Assembly (NCBI GenBank): GCA_004134995.1
Contig: REGP01000001.1
Location: forward strand, 186,001 to 250,000
Length of the DNA stretch: 64,000 nt
Origin: Oxalobacteraceae bacterium CAVE-383
GTDB taxonomy: Bacteria > Pseudomonadota > Gammaproteobacteria > Burkholderiales > Burkholderiaceae_D
Reading direction: 5' to 3'
Position numbers and translations under genes: made by a program. Below the pieces are notes generated by a model. That model was given only the letters and a program-made list of their open reading frames with translations, had not been told where the DNA came from and ran no database searches. Positions 21,274-31,186 of the stretch are shown here, in pieces (the first letter of the stretch is position 1; the number at the start of each line of letters is the position of its first letter).

Positions 21274-23052
21274 ATGAGCCAAATAGAAGTGCAAGTGCCG
21301 GACATCGGCGATTTTGCGGAAGTCGAAGTCATCGAAGTCATGGTCAAGGCCGGCGATACGGTCAAGGTCGATCAATCGCTGCTGACCGTCGAATCCGACA
21401 AGGCCAGCATGGAAATTCCATCCAGCCATGCCGGCGTGGTCAAGGAAGTGAAGGTCAAGGTTGGCGACAAGGTCAAGCAGGGCACGCCGATCATGACAGT
21501 GGAAGCCAGCGGCGCCGCTGCGGCTCCAGCGCCGGCTGCTGCGCCAGCCGCTGCAGCATCGGCGCCTGCTCCAGCCGCCGCTCCCGCAGCAGCAGCACCG
21601 GCCGCCGCCAGCTTCTCCGGCAAGGCCGATATCGAATGCGACACCCTGGTGCTCGGCGCCGGCCCCGGTGGCTATACCGCCGCGTTCCGCGCCGCCGACC
21701 TGGGCCAGAAAGTGGTGCTGGTCGAGCGCTATGCTTCGCTGGGCGGCGTCTGCCTGAATGTCGGCTGTATTCCATCCAAGGCGCTGCTGCATGCGGCCAA
21801 GGTGATTACCGAAGCGGAAGAAATGGCGCATTTCGGCGTCAAGATGTCCAAGCCCGATATCGATATCGACAAACTGCGCGGCTGGAAAGAAAGCGTCGTC
21901 ACCAAGCTGACCGGCGGCCTCGGCGGCCTGGCCAAGGCGCGCAAGGTGCAGGTCGTCACCGGCAAGGGCGCGTTCAGCTCGGCCAATACCCTCACCGTGG
22001 AAACCGCCGAAGGCAGCAAAACCATCGCCTTCAAGAACGCCATCATCGCGGCCGGCTCCTCGGTCGCCAAGATTCCCGGCTTCCCCTACGACGACCCGCG
22101 CCTCATCGATTCCACCGGCGCGCTCGAACTGCGCCAGATCCCGAAAACGATGCTGGTCATCGGCGGCGGCATCATCGGCCTGGAAATGGCCTGCGTGTAC
22201 GACGCGCTCGGCACCAAGGTCACCGTGGTCGAATTCGCCGACGGCCTGATCCCGGCCGCCGACCGCGACATCGTCAAGCCTTTGCAAAAGCGTATCGAAA
22301 AGCGCTACGAAGCCATCTATCTGAAGACCAAGGTCACCAAGCTCGAAGCAATGAAGGAAGGCCTGCGCGCCACCTTCGAAGGCGCCGACGGCAACGGCAG
22401 CGCGCCGAAAGATCCGCAACTGTACGACATGGTGCTGGTGGCGGTGGGCCGCCGTCCGAACGGCAAGGACATCGGCGCCGAGAAGGCCGGCGTGCTGGTC
22501 AACGAGCGCGGCTTCATTCCGGCCGACAAGCAACAGCGCACCAACGTCCCCCACATCTTCGCCATCGGCGACATCTGCGGCGATCCGATGCTGGCGCACA
22601 AGGCCACCAACGAAGCCAAGGTGGCGGCCGAAGTCATCGCCGGCCACAAAGTGGCGTTCGATGCGCTGACCATTCCTTCGGTGGCCTACACCGATCCGGA
22701 AATCGCATGGATGGGCCTGACCGAAACCGAAGCCAAGGCCAAGGGCATCCCGTTCGAAAAAGCCAACTTCCCGTGGGCCGCCAGCGGCCGCGCATTGGCG
22801 ATGGGGCGCGACGACGGCATGACCAAGCTGATCTTCGATCCGAAGACCAAGCGCATCCTCGGCGCCGGCATTGTCGGCGTGAACGCGGGCGAACTGCTGG
22901 CCGAAACCGTGCTGGCGCTGGAAATGGGCGCCGACCTGGAAGACCTGGCGCTGACCGTGCACGCGCATCCGACCCTGTCGGAAACGCCGATGTTCGCCGC
23001 CGAAATGGGGCTGGGCATCATTACGGATCTGTACGTGCCGCAGAAGAAATAA
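21274..23052 (+). CDS. lpdA: Dihydrolipoamide dehydrogenase (E3) with N-terminal lipoyl domain
   Basis: FAD/NAD+ E3 subunit that reoxidises the lipoyl groups, 592 residues. An N-terminal lipoyl domain (about 1-75, lysine in ESDKAS) and an Ala/Pro linker precede the flavoprotein. The redox-active disulfide is in [13 protein letters not shown], the FAD motif is [11 protein letters not shown] and the NAD motif [10 protein letters not shown]; the C-terminal catalytic segment is [10 protein letters not shown]. The lipoyl fusion is known in several betaproteobacteria and Neisseria. Translation starts after cccggaga at 21274; a terminator follows. Confidence 0.97.
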   Translation: MSQIEVQVPDIGDFAEVEVIEVMVKAGDTVKVDQSLLTVESDKASMEIPSSHAGVVKEVKVKVGDKVKQGTPIMTVEASGAAAAPAPAAAPAAAASAPAPAAAPAAAAPAAASFSGKADIECDTLVLGAGPGGYTAAFRAADLGQKVVLVERYASLGGVCLNVGCIPSKALLHAAKVITEAEEMAHFGVKMSKPDIDIDKLRGWKESVVTKLTGGLGGLAKARKVQVVTGKGAFSSANTLTVETAEGSKTIAFKNAIIAAGSSVAKIPGFPYDDPRLIDSTGALELRQIPKTMLVIGGGIIGLEMACVYDALGTKVTVVEFADGLIPAADRDIVKPLQKRIEKRYEAIYLKTKVTKLEAMKEGLRATFEGADGNGSAPKDPQLYDMVLVAVGRRPNGKDIGAEKAGVLVNERGFIPADKQQRTNVPHIFAIGDICGDPMLAHKATNEAKVAAEVIAGHKVAFDALTIPSVAYTDPEIAWMGLTETEAKAKGIPFEKANFPWAASGRALAMGRDDGMTKLIFDPKTKRILGAGIVGVNAGELLAETVLALEMGADLEDLALTVHAHPTLSETPMFAAEMGLGIITDLYVPQKK

Positions 23053-23089
23053 TCGTTGCAAGGCTGCCAGGGTTTCTGGCGGCGGCAAT

Positions 23090-23124
23090 AAAAAACCCGG
23101 AGCATTTGCGCTCCGGGTTTTTTT
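23090..23124. terminator. Bidirectional Rho-independent terminator (lpdA / chemoreceptor)
   Basis: Hairpin AAACCCGGAGC, loop atttgc, GCTCCGGGTTT, flanked by A-run and T-run. It sits between the convergent lpdA and chemoreceptor genes and can serve both. Confidence 0.92.
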
Positions 23125-23148
23125 ACGTCTATATCGATAGTACGCCGC

Positions 23149-24906
23149 TCAGAACTCTTCGAAGGAATCCTCTTGGCCGGCCGGAATCGAGACCGGTTTC
23201 GATGCCGGCCCCGCTCCTGAAGATAAGGCCGGCGGGAGGGCGGCGGCGGGCGCGGCTTTGGCGGGCGCCTGCGGCAAACGCGCCGGCTGCGGCGTGATAT
23301 CCACGCTGCGCGGCAGCTTGCGCCGCTCGACCGGTTCGATATTGGCCGCCGGTCCGCCGTTTTGCACCAGCTTGAATACGCCCACCACCCGCATCAGATT
23401 GGCGGCCTGGTCCTGCATCGATTGCGCCGCCGCGGCGGCTTGCTCCACCAGCGCGGCATTCTGCTGCGTGGTCTGGTCGATCTGCGTGATGGCGCGGCCG
23501 ATCTCATCGATGCCGCTGCTTTGCTCATGGCTGGCGGCGCTGATCTCGCCGACGATATCGGTCACGCGCCGCACGCTGTCGACCACCTCTTTCATGGTGG
23601 CGCCGGCCTGTTCCACCAGCTTGCTGCCGGCGTCCACCTTGTGCACCGAATCGTCGATCAGCAGCTTGATTTCCTTGGCGGCCGAAGCCGAACGCTGCGC
23701 CAGGCTGCGCACTTCCGAGGCCACCACCGCGAAGCCGCGGCCCTGTTCCCCGGCGCGCGCCGCTTCCACCGCCGCATTCAGCGCCAGAATATTGGTCTGG
23801 AAGGCAATGCCGTCGATCACGTTAATGATATCGACGATCTTCTTCGAGGAAGCATTGATCGAGCCCATGGTATCAACCACCTGGCCGACCACGCTGCCGC
23901 CCTTGACCGCCACTTCCGAGGCGGACCCCGCCAATTGATTGGCCTGGCGCGCATTGTCGGCATTCTGCTTGACGGTTGAGGTCAGCTCTTCCATGGCAGA
24001 GGCGGTTTCTTCCAGCGAGCCGGCCTGCTGTTCGGTGCGGCTGGACAGATCCATATTGCCGGCGGCGATTTCCCCGGAAGCGTTGGCGATGGTCTCGGTG
24101 CCGTTGCGCACCTGGCTGACGATATCGAACAGATTGGCGTTCATCACCTGCAGCGCCGACATCAGCTCGCCGATTTCATCCGTGGAATTGACAGCGGCTT
24201 CGGTCGTCAGATCGCCATCGGCAACGCGCTTGGCCACATCCACCGCGGCAATCAGCGGCCGCGTAATGCTGCGCGTGACCAGCAGGGCCACCAGCGCCGA
24301 GAGCAGCACCGTGATCACGGCCAATATATTGATGATCGTGCGCGCGCTTTGCGATTGCTCCATGGCAGACGCGCCGGCCTGGTTCATCATGCCGCCCTCG
24401 TACTCGAACAGGGCGTCCAGCGCAATGAAATACTTTACCTGCACCGGTATGAAATCCGTCTGCAGAAAAATCCGTCCCTCGGCCTCGTCGTGATCGAGCG
24501 CCAGTTTCAGCAGCTTGTCGCGCGCCGGCAGATAAGCGTCGCGCGCTGCGATGGCGGCGTTGACCAGGCGTTTGTCTTCCTCGCTTTTGGCGGTGTCGGC
24601 GGCCAGCTTCAGGCTGGCGTTCATTTTCTGGTCGGCGGCAATTGCGTCGGCGCCGAGGAGTTTGGTTTTTTCGTCATCGTTGGTCAGCAGCAGATCGCGC
24701 AAATCGATCGCGATCTTGTTGACCTGGATCTGGACCGTATTGGCCAGCGCGACGCTCGGGTAACGTTCGTTGGTGATCTGTTCCAGGCTGCCGTTCAAGC
24801 GCCCGAGCTGCATATTGCTCAGCACCGTGATGGCAATCAGCAGCGCAATCACAATGCCGAAGCCGAGGGCCAGGCGGGAGCCGATTTTCATATTGGATAA
24901 TTTCAT
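23149..24906 (-). CDS. Methyl-accepting chemotaxis protein
   Basis: Transmembrane chemoreceptor, 585 residues. A transmembrane helix (about 10-30), a roughly 155-residue periplasmic four-helix-bundle sensor (4HB_MCP type), a second transmembrane helix (about 190-212), a HAMP domain, and a long cytoplasmic signalling coiled coil with the conserved hairpin tip (GIAFQTNILALNAAVEAARAGEQ in two pieces around residue 385). The C-terminal 70 residues are Ala/Pro-rich and end in acidic SFEEF. The ATG at 24906 has AAAGGTG upstream and is preferred to an in-frame GTG nine bases earlier. Ligand unknown. No che genes are adjacent. Confidence 0.93.
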   Translation of the reverse strand: MKLSNMKIGSRLALGFGIVIALLIAITVLSNMQLGRLNGSLEQITNERYPSVALANTVQIQVNKIAIDLRDLLLTNDDEKTKLLGADAIAADQKMNASLKLAADTAKSEEDKRLVNAAIAARDAYLPARDKLLKLALDHDEAEGRIFLQTDFIPVQVKYFIALDALFEYEGGMMNQAGASAMEQSQSARTIINILAVITVLLSALVALLVTRSITRPLIAAVDVAKRVADGDLTTEAAVNSTDEIGELMSALQVMNANLFDIVSQVRNGTETIANASGEIAAGNMDLSSRTEQQAGSLEETASAMEELTSTVKQNADNARQANQLAGSASEVAVKGGSVVGQVVDTMGSINASSKKIVDIINVIDGIAFQTNILALNAAVEAARAGEQGRGFAVVASEVRSLAQRSASAAKEIKLLIDDSVHKVDAGSKLVEQAGATMKEVVDSVRRVTDIVGEISAASHEQSSGIDEIGRAITQIDQTTQQNAALVEQAAAAAQSMQDQAANLMRVVGVFKLVQNGGPAANIEPVERRKLPRSVDITPQPARLPQAPAKAAPAAALPPALSSGAGPASKPVSIPAGQEDSFEEF

Positions 24907-24915
24907 TGAATACAC

Positions 24916-25215
24916 CTTTTACAGATCTGGGTTGATGCGGCACACTAAAAAAAGTGAATAATGCGAATGTGGAATACAGCAGTCACCCGCAACGAATTTA
25001 AGGAATAGAATTCCCCTTTGGCGTGGACGAAAACGCAAAAGCCATGCCAGCGCGTTTTACGCGGGAATTCGCACTGATTAAGGGCTTGCGGCGCCGGTTG
25101 TGCCCATGTTTGGCTCACGTTTGGCCCACGATGCGTGGCGGCGCGGAACCTGTAAGACCTAAGTAAGCGTAAACGCCTATATTTTGCTAAAACGGCAATA
25201 CAGAATGATGAGGAG
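24916..25215. other. Intergenic region between chemoreceptor and acs
   Basis: About 300 bases between divergent genes. It must carry both promoters, but I see no near-consensus element or strong inverted repeat that I would commit to. It ends with gaggag immediately before the acs start region. Confidence 0.4.
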
Positions 25216-25221
25216 ATGATC

Positions 25222-27204
25222 TTGGCTAATATCGAAACATTCACGCAGGAAAACCGCGTTTTCGAACCGGCGCCTGCATTTGTAAAACAGGCCAATATCT
25301 CTGGCATGCCCGGCTACCGCGCCCTGTGCGACGAAGCCGCGCGCGACTATGAAGGCTTCTGGGCGCGCCTGGCGCGCGAAACGCTGAACTGGAAGCAACC
25401 CTTCACCAAAACCCTCAATGAATCCGAAGCGCCGTTCTACAAATGGTTCGAAGACGGCAAGCTGAACGTCTCCTATAACTGCCTCGACATCAACCTCGAC
25501 AACGGCAATGCCGACAAGACTGCAATTATCTTTGAGTCCGATGACGGCAATGTGACCCCGATCACCTACCGCGCCTTGCATCAAAAAGTTTGCCGTTTTG
25601 CTAACGGCCTGAAATCGCTCGGCATCAAAAAGGGCGACCGCGTCGTCATCTACATGCCGATGTCGGTTGAAGGCGTGGTGGCGATGCAGGCCTGCGCCCG
25701 CATCGGCGCGACGCATTCGGTGGTGTTCGGCGGCTTCTCCGCCAAATCCCTGCAGGAACGCATCATCGACGCCGGCGCCGTCGCCGTGCTGACCGCGGAC
25801 CAGCAAGTGCGCGGCGGCAAGCAACTGCCGCTGAAAGCCATCGTCGACGAAGCGCTGGAACTGGGCGGCTGCGAAGGCGTGAAGGACGTGATCGTCTATC
25901 GCCGCACCGGCGCCGACATCTGCTGGAAGGAAGGCCGCGACCGCTGGCTGCACGAACTCGTTGAAAAGCAGGCCGACGACTGCGCGCCGGAATGGGTTGA
26001 AGCCGAACATCCGCTGTTCATCCTCTACACCTCCGGCTCCACCGGCACCCCGAAGGGCGTGCAGCACAGCTCCGCCGGCTTCCTGCTGTGGGCCGCGCTG
26101 ACCATGAAGTGGAGCTTCGATATCAAGCCCGACGACATCTACTGGAGCACCGCCGACATCGGCTGGATCACCGGCCATACCTACATCGCCTACGGCCCGC
26201 TGGCGGTGGGCGCAACGCAGATCATCTTCGAAGGCGTGCCGACCTTCCCGAACGCCGGCCGTTTCTGGGAAATGATCCAGCGCCATAAAGTGAGCGTGTT
26301 CTACACCGCGCCAACGGCGATCCGTTCGCTCATCAAGGCCGCCGACGCCGACGAAAAAATCCACCCCGACCGCTACGATCTCTCGTCCCTGCGCATCCTC
26401 GGCACCGTGGGCGAGCCGATCAATCCTGAAGCCTGGATGTGGTACTACAAAAACATCGGCCGCGAAAACTGCCCCATCGTCGACACCTTCTGGCAAACCG
26501 AAACCGGCGGCCATGTGATCACGCCGCTGCCGGGCGCAACGCCGCTGGTACCGGGGTCCTGCACGCTGCCGCTGCCGGGCATCATGGCCGCCATCGTTGA
26601 CGAAGCCGGACACGACTTGCCGAACGGGCAGGGCGGCATCCTGGTCATCAAGCGCCCATGGCCCTCCATGATCCGCACTATCTGGAACGACCCGGCGCGG
26701 TTCAAGAAGAGTTATTTCCCGGAAGAATTCGGCGGCAAGATCTACCTGGCCGGCGACGGCGCCATCCGCAACAAGGACACCGGCTACTTCACCATCACCG
26801 GCCGCATCGACGACGTGCTGAACGTTTCGGGCCACCGCATGGGCACGATGGAAATCGAATCGGCCCTGGTGGCGCATGCGATGGTGGCCGAAGCCGCCGT
26901 GGTGGGCAAGCCGGACGACACCACCGGCGAATCGATCTGCGCGTTTGTCGTGCTGAAGCGGCCGCGGCCGACCGGCGACGAAGCCAGGCAGATCGCCAAG
27001 GAATTGCGGGATTGGGTTGCCAAGGAAATCGGACCGATCGCCAAGCCGAAGGAGATCCGCTTTGGGGACAATCTGCCGAAGACGCGTTCAGGCAAGATCA
27101 TGCGGCGCCTGCTGCGCCTCCTGGCCAAGGGCGAGGAAATTACCCAGGACGTATCGACCCTGGAAAATCCGGCGATTCTGGAGCAGTTGAAAGAGGCGCA
27201 ATAA
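25222..27204 (+). CDS. acs: Acetyl-CoA synthetase
   Basis: AMP-forming acetate:CoA ligase, about 660 residues, that activates acetate. The adenylation motif [11 protein letters not shown], the WQTETGG motif and the C-terminal acetylation-site lysine in [11 protein letters not shown] are all present. The start needs comment: the ATG at 25216 touches its ribosome site gaggag (25210-25215) with no spacer, whereas the in-frame TTG at 25222 has a six-base spacer and gives MANIETFTQ, so I favour TTG. A bidirectional terminator follows. Confidence 0.95.
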   Translation: MANIETFTQENRVFEPAPAFVKQANISGMPGYRALCDEAARDYEGFWARLARETLNWKQPFTKTLNESEAPFYKWFEDGKLNVSYNCLDINLDNGNADKTAIIFESDDGNVTPITYRALHQKVCRFANGLKSLGIKKGDRVVIYMPMSVEGVVAMQACARIGATHSVVFGGFSAKSLQERIIDAGAVAVLTADQQVRGGKQLPLKAIVDEALELGGCEGVKDVIVYRRTGADICWKEGRDRWLHELVEKQADDCAPEWVEAEHPLFILYTSGSTGTPKGVQHSSAGFLLWAALTMKWSFDIKPDDIYWSTADIGWITGHTYIAYGPLAVGATQIIFEGVPTFPNAGRFWEMIQRHKVSVFYTAPTAIRSLIKAADADEKIHPDRYDLSSLRILGTVGEPINPEAWMWYYKNIGRENCPIVDTFWQTETGGHVITPLPGATPLVPGSCTLPLPGIMAAIVDEAGHDLPNGQGGILVIKRPWPSMIRTIWNDPARFKKSYFPEEFGGKIYLAGDGAIRNKDTGYFTITGRIDDVLNVSGHRMGTMEIESALVAHAMVAEAAVVGKPDDTTGESICAFVVLKRPRPTGDEARQIAKELRDWVAKEIGPIAKPKEIRFGDNLPKTRSGKIMRRLLRLLAKGEEITQDVSTLENPAILEQLKEAQ

Positions 27205-27239
27205 GGATGGCGTAGTAGATGATGCAGTAAAGATAAGAC

Positions 27240-27272
27240 AAAGAGGCAATCGCGAGATTGCCTCTTTTTTTC
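27240..27272. terminator. Bidirectional Rho-independent terminator (acs / ypfJ)
   Basis: Perfect hairpin AAGAGGCAATC, loop gcga, GATTGCCTCTT with a T-run on the plus strand, lying between convergent acs and ypfJ. Confidence 0.92.
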
Positions 27273-27282
27273 GTTTCTTTTT

Positions 27283-28188
27283 TTACAGTTGCTTTGCCTC
27301 AAAGGTATTGCAGTTGGCAACCTTGCCCGAATCGATGCCGCGCGTGAACCACTTGACGCGTTGCGCCGAGGCGCCGTGCGTAAACGAATCCGGCACCACA
27401 GTGCCCCGCGCCTGTTTCTGCAATGCATCGTCGCCGATGGCGGTGGCGGCCCGCATGGCGCCCTCGATGTCGCCCTGTTCAAGAATGGAACGCGCCTCGT
27501 TGGCGTGATAGGCCCAGACGCCGGCAAAGCAGTCCGCCTGCAGCTCCAGCCGCACTGACATCGCATTCGACTGTTTCTCGGACATGCGCCGGCGCGCCTC
27601 ATCGACCTTGCCGGAAATCCCCATCAGATTCTGCACATGATGGCCCACCTCATGCGCGATCACATAGGCCTGCGCAAAATCGCCATCGACCTGGAAGCGT
27701 TGCTTCATCAAGCGATAGAAAGCGAGATCGATATAGATTTTCTGGTCTTCGGGGCAGTAGAAGGGGCCGGTGGCGGACTGGCCGGTGCCGCAGGCGGTTT
27801 GCGTGCTGCCGGAAAACAATACAAGGTGCGGCCGCACATAATTGGCGCCGTTGGCGCGGAACATCGCGCCCCAGGTATCCTCGGTATCGGCCAGCACGGT
27901 GGAGACGAAGCGGACCATGCGCGCCTCTTCAGGGGACTGCGATTGCGGAGGGCGCGGTTGCTGCTGCTGTTGCTGCATTGGCGCCGGTTGTCCGCCGCCG
28001 GTCAGCAGGGACAGCACGGTCATCGGATTGATGCCGAAGAAGTAGGACGCGACCACCGCGATGGCGATGGTGCCGAGGCCGATCGAGCGTCCGCCGAAGC
28101 CGCCACCCCCGCCAAAGCCGCCTCCGCCGCCCTCATCGCCGCGCCGGTCCTCGACATTATCGCTTTCCCGATTGCCTTCCCATTTCAT
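27283..28188 (-). CDS. ypfJ: YpfJ-family neutral zinc metallopeptidase
   Basis: A 301-residue protein of the YpfJ/putative neutral zinc metallopeptidase family. After a charged Gly-rich N-terminus (about 1-35) there is one membrane segment (about 36-58, AIAVVASYFFGINPMTVL), a Gln/Pro-rich linker, then the peptidase domain with the zinc motif HEVGHHVQNLMG and the later QADCFAGVWA carrying the third ligand region. Length and order match E. coli YpfJ. Substrate unknown. A ribosome site AAGGAACC precedes the ATG. Confidence 0.88.
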   Translation of the reverse strand: MKWEGNRESDNVEDRRGDEGGGGGFGGGGGFGGRSIGLGTIAIAVVASYFFGINPMTVLSLLTGGGQPAPMQQQQQQPRPPQSQSPEEARMVRFVSTVLADTEDTWGAMFRANGANYVRPHLVLFSGSTQTACGTGQSATGPFYCPEDQKIYIDLAFYRLMKQRFQVDGDFAQAYVIAHEVGHHVQNLMGISGKVDEARRRMSEKQSNAMSVRLELQADCFAGVWAYHANEARSILEQGDIEGAMRAATAIGDDALQKQARGTVVPDSFTHGASAQRVKWFTRGIDSGKVANCNTFEAKQL

Positions 28189-28334
28189 GGCGGTTCCTTG
28201 TGTTCGTCGTGTTACTCGTGTTCATCGGCTTGCCGGAGAGTGTATCGATTTTCGGGGGCGGTGTGTCGGTGTTGGGGTGGGGTGTGCGGGATGTGTTGGT
28301 GCTGGAAAATTGGGATGTTTTGGCGTAGTTGAAA

Positions 28335-28377
28335 CAAAAAAACCTGCATGAACACTAAGTTTCATGCAGGTTTTTTT
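28335..28377 (-). terminator. Terminator of tRNA-Ser(GGA)
   Basis: Hairpin AAACCTGCATGAA, loop cactaag, TTTCATGCAGGTTT, with A- and T-runs on its flanks, six bases beyond the 3' CCA of the tRNA on the minus strand. Confidence 0.9.
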
Positions 28378-28383
28378 ACATTC

Positions 28384-28474
28384 TGGCGGAGAAAGGGGGA
28401 TTCGAACCCCCGGTAGGCTATGAACCTACACACGCTTTCCAGGCGTGCGACTTAAACCACTCATCCATCTCTCC
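28384..28474 (-). tRNA. tRNA-Ser(GGA)
   Basis: A 91-base class II tRNA on the minus strand with encoded 3' CCA. The acceptor stem is GGAGAGA paired with its complement near the 3' end, the anticodon loop reads CTGGAAA (anticodon GGA), a long variable arm is present, and the T arm contains GGTTCGAATCC. It reads UCC/UCU codons. Confidence 0.97.
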
Positions 28475-28504
28475 TGATTTCGCCTGACTTCTGCGAAGTC
28501 GGCA

Positions 28505-28510
28505 ATTATA
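28505..28510 (-). promoter_or_regulatory. -10 element of the tRNA-Ser promoter
   Basis: A perfect TATAAT (minus strand) lies 31 bases before the mature tRNA 5' end, leaving room for a short leader. The -35 is not clear. Confidence 0.55.
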
Positions 28511-28805
28511 GCAATAAACCGCCCAAAAATAATTGCTTTTCTCCCGAAAAGAGGTGGCTTTATGACTAATTCAGAATAATTCGCTGCTGTGGCCCTTTCT
28601 CTTTACAGTCAACGTAACTCATGGAGACAGAGCTTAATTCTCAATCATCTGAAATAATTCTCCATAATAACTAGAATAGGAATCTTCTTAGTGAATGCAA
28701 TGAATTATCCTATCGATTGTCACTGTAGCCGTTAACTGCCAAATTTTGGCCTTTACATCGTAATTTGGCGACAAGAATATAAAAAAAATAACACGGGGTT
28801 GAAAA
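28511..28805. other. AT-rich left boundary of the defence island
   Basis: About 300 bases without a gene between the tRNA and the HNH endonuclease gene. The base composition changes abruptly here from GC-rich to AT-rich. No integrase, att-like duplication of the tRNA end or inverted repeat was seen; the promoter of the HNH gene should be inside. Confidence 0.5.
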
Positions 28806-29654
28806 ATGGAGCCATTTAATATTGGTCAAGAATATGAACGATCAGAGTTACTCTCATTTGTGGGTAGCAAGCAACAACAAACCGGAGTGATTTGGGGCAA
28901 GAAAGAGCCTGGCTGCATTATCGCCACGTCAGGTGGGCGCCATGGAAAGAAAGTGGGATATTCGGACGAGCGTTTGCAAGATGGAAGTTGGTGGTACTTT
29001 GGGCAAGGCCAGAATGGTGATCATTCTATTAACAATGCTGCTAATGCAAAGCTCGTTAATGGTAAAGAATCCATATTACTATTTACAACCAGAGAACCAA
29101 CTGCCGGTGAAGTGAAGAGCAGGGGAAATTATAAAAAATTATTCGCTTTTCAAGGGGCGTTTAATGTCTCTCACTATGAGGTAGTAATTCCAACATCTGG
29201 ATCTCGTAAAGATCAGAAGCTACTTCGCTTTTTATTTAGTCCAGCAAGTAACATTACCGCTCAAGTAAGTGAGCCGCTTCCTTCTGTATTAGTAGACATT
29301 TCAATATTGCGCCAACAGTTAATCTCATTTGTGCAACCTGATGTGGCGCAAACACGTATTACGTCGGTGGAATATCGTCGGCGCTGTGCCCATGTTCGAA
29401 AATATGCAATTTTACGGGCAAAGGGAAATTGTGAAGCATGTGGCGCTTTGGCGCCATTTGTTGATAGCTCTGGCAATGGTTTTCTAGAGGTACATCATAT
29501 AGTGCGTTTGGCAGATGATGGTATTGACGCGCCATACAATGTGGCTGCGATTTGTCCAAATTGTCACCGAAGAGCACATTATTCTGTCGATCGGGAAAGC
29601 TTTCGGCAGCAGCTTCTGGCCTCAATCTTTGCTATAGAAAATAAAATTTGTTGA
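28806..29654 (+). CDS. HNH endonuclease with unassigned N-terminal domain (putative restriction enzyme)
   Basis: A 282-residue protein. The C-terminal zinc-bound HNH nuclease is clear: C209 and C212 (CEAC), the EVHHI motif with H230/H231, N245, then C250 and C253 with H254 (CPNCH). The N-terminal 130 residues (starting FNIGQEYERSELL, with WWYFGQGQNGDHS in the middle) resemble the compact modification- or DNA-sensing domains found in front of HNH nucleases in type IIM/IV enzymes, but I cannot name the family with certainty. It lies tail-to-tail with a cytosine methyltransferase gene, seven bases between stops, so it may be the restriction partner of that enzyme. The gene is AT-rich and foreign in composition. 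Confidence 0.8.
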   Translation: MEPFNIGQEYERSELLSFVGSKQQQTGVIWGKKEPGCIIATSGGRHGKKVGYSDERLQDGSWWYFGQGQNGDHSINNAANAKLVNGKESILLFTTREPTAGEVKSRGNYKKLFAFQGAFNVSHYEVVIPTSGSRKDQKLLRFLFSPASNITAQVSEPLPSVLVDISILRQQLISFVQPDVAQTRITSVEYRRRCAHVRKYAILRAKGNCEACGALAPFVDSSGNGFLEVHHIVRLADDGIDAPYNVAAICPNCHRRAHYSVDRESFRQQLLASIFAIENKIC

Positions 29655-29661
29655 AAAAAAT

Positions 29662-31002
29662 TCAAGAATTATCTACATTCAACAGATCCCTTTTGCTGGG
29701 TTTGCTGTGTCCTTTTTTTATTGGTGTTTTTAGGGTTTCTTGCAAGGATTCAAGTCGATGAAGTAAGATTTCCCCAATCGCTTCGGACAATAAAGGAGGA
29801 ACGGCATTTCCTACTTGAGTATAACGTGGACATTCTTGTTTCCGTTGTTTCCCGCCTGTAGTGTATTTCTCCTGAAATTCAAACCAGTCTGGGAAGGACT
29901 GAAGGCGTGCGCTTTCCCGTACAGTCAATATTCTTGGTTCGTTGTAGTGAAGAATATCATCTGGTAGCGTTGTTACCGTAGGAGCAGGTAAATCTGGATG
30001 AAGCACTGTTGTTGAATGTTTACGTGTGCCGGCCCTTTTCCGCTCTTCCATAGATAAACAAAATCCAGGGCGGCAAATCTCTTGGACAAGCTTAAAATAT
30101 TTAATGGTTTCTTGCTTATGCTTTGGAAGGCGTCGGCTGTTCGGAATGATGTCGGGTGCCGCGTTGCGCATCAATGCTTGAAATTTGGTTGGTGTTTTGG
30201 GGGGGGCATAAACAGCCTCTTTGAAGCCCTGCGTTGTTGAATCGAGGCAAGGAACAAGTTCACGGCCGCTAATTTCCAAATCGGAAATCGCTTCTTTAGC
30301 GCTAGTTGGCTTGTTGGTTGGCAAGCCATGGTTTTCAAGAAATAATTTACGGCTCTGTTTTAATGCTTCAAAAAGATTAGGGGTTGATGTTTGTTGATCC
30401 TTTCTTTCACAAATCATCAAAAAACGTTGCCGGCTTTGCGGTACACCGAAATCTGCGCAGTTTATTAACCCAACAGAAACCTCATACCCTTGGCTCTTAA
30501 GGCGAGAAGCGATGTATTCCGCATAAGATTTTTTTTCAGTGTCGCCCATTAAAAGTTCAACGCCGCTTTCATTTTCGAACTTCATGTCAAAGCCGGCGAC
30601 GTTTTCAATCACAATGAAGCGAGGTTTTACCAAGCCAACCAAAGCTAGATACTGTTCAGTCATTTTGTTACGAGGATCTGCTGGATTACGTTTTCCCGCC
30701 GTAGAAAACCCTTGGCACGGAGGACCTCCAACAATTAAGTCCACTTGCCCAGACAATTTCCCAACTTTGTTAGCATGGGTCGTAATAAGATCTTCGCATG
30801 TCATTGCTTCTGCTGGTAACCAACTGGGCCAATCGAAATTGTAATCACCATTATTGATTAAGTTATGTTTAAGCGTAGCGAATGCAAGCGGGCTCTTTTC
30901 TACCGCAAATATGCCTTGGCATCCAGCTGACATCAGGCCAAGCGATAAACCCCCGCAACCCGCAAATGCGTCAATAAATTTTAGCGTTGTGCGTGGTTTC
31001 AC
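29662..31002 (-). CDS. DNA (cytosine-5) methyltransferase, Dcm type
   Basis: All major C5-methyltransferase motifs are visible: motif I FIDAFAGCGGLSLGL, motif IV catalytic GGPPCQGFS, motif VI ENVAGF, motif VIII QSRQRF, motif IX RESARLQSFPDW and motif X QVGNAVPPLL. The target recognition domain between VIII and IX does not show its specificity. I prefer a GTG start at 31002 (protein beginning MKPRTTLKF, 446 residues) because AGGA precedes it at good spacing; an upstream GTG at 31080 would add 26 residues. It is divergent from the DptF-like gene and convergent with the HNH gene. Vsr downstream of the operon fits a 5-methylcytosine system. Confidence 0.93.
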   Translation of the reverse strand: MKPRTTLKFIDAFAGCGGLSLGLMSAGCQGIFAVEKSPLAFATLKHNLINNGDYNFDWPSWLPAEAMTCEDLITTHANKVGKLSGQVDLIVGGPPCQGFSTAGKRNPADPRNKMTEQYLALVGLVKPRFIVIENVAGFDMKFENESGVELLMGDTEKKSYAEYIASRLKSQGYEVSVGLINCADFGVPQSRQRFLMICERKDQQTSTPNLFEALKQSRKLFLENHGLPTNKPTSAKEAISDLEISGRELVPCLDSTTQGFKEAVYAPPKTPTKFQALMRNAAPDIIPNSRRLPKHKQETIKYFKLVQEICRPGFCLSMEERKRAGTRKHSTTVLHPDLPAPTVTTLPDDILHYNEPRILTVRESARLQSFPDWFEFQEKYTTGGKQRKQECPRYTQVGNAVPPLLSEAIGEILLHRLESLQETLKTPIKKGHSKPSKRDLLNVDNS

Positions 31003-31186
31003 GATATTCCTATTTTTTATGACTTTAAAATGGTGCTGCCGTGCCGGCGCCCAATTTTGCCATGCTTTTTCAAACCGCACCAGGACAAAATGTACGTTTT
31101 CGTGGCACTATCCATAAATGTAACTTTCTCGAAGGTAAAGGAGAGGTGTCGCTCTGATATTTCCCTTAGGAAAGCAAATCTAATAA

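Noticed and set aside
20272-23088. 938-codon minus-strand open frame opposite aceF/lpdA
   Set aside because: Composition is that of an antisense frame (His/Arg/Gln-rich) and it covers two complete enzymes.
28384-28474. tRNA-Ser as attachment site of the island
   Set aside because: The 3' end faces away from the island, no integrase is present and no duplicate of the tRNA end was seen near 41 kb.
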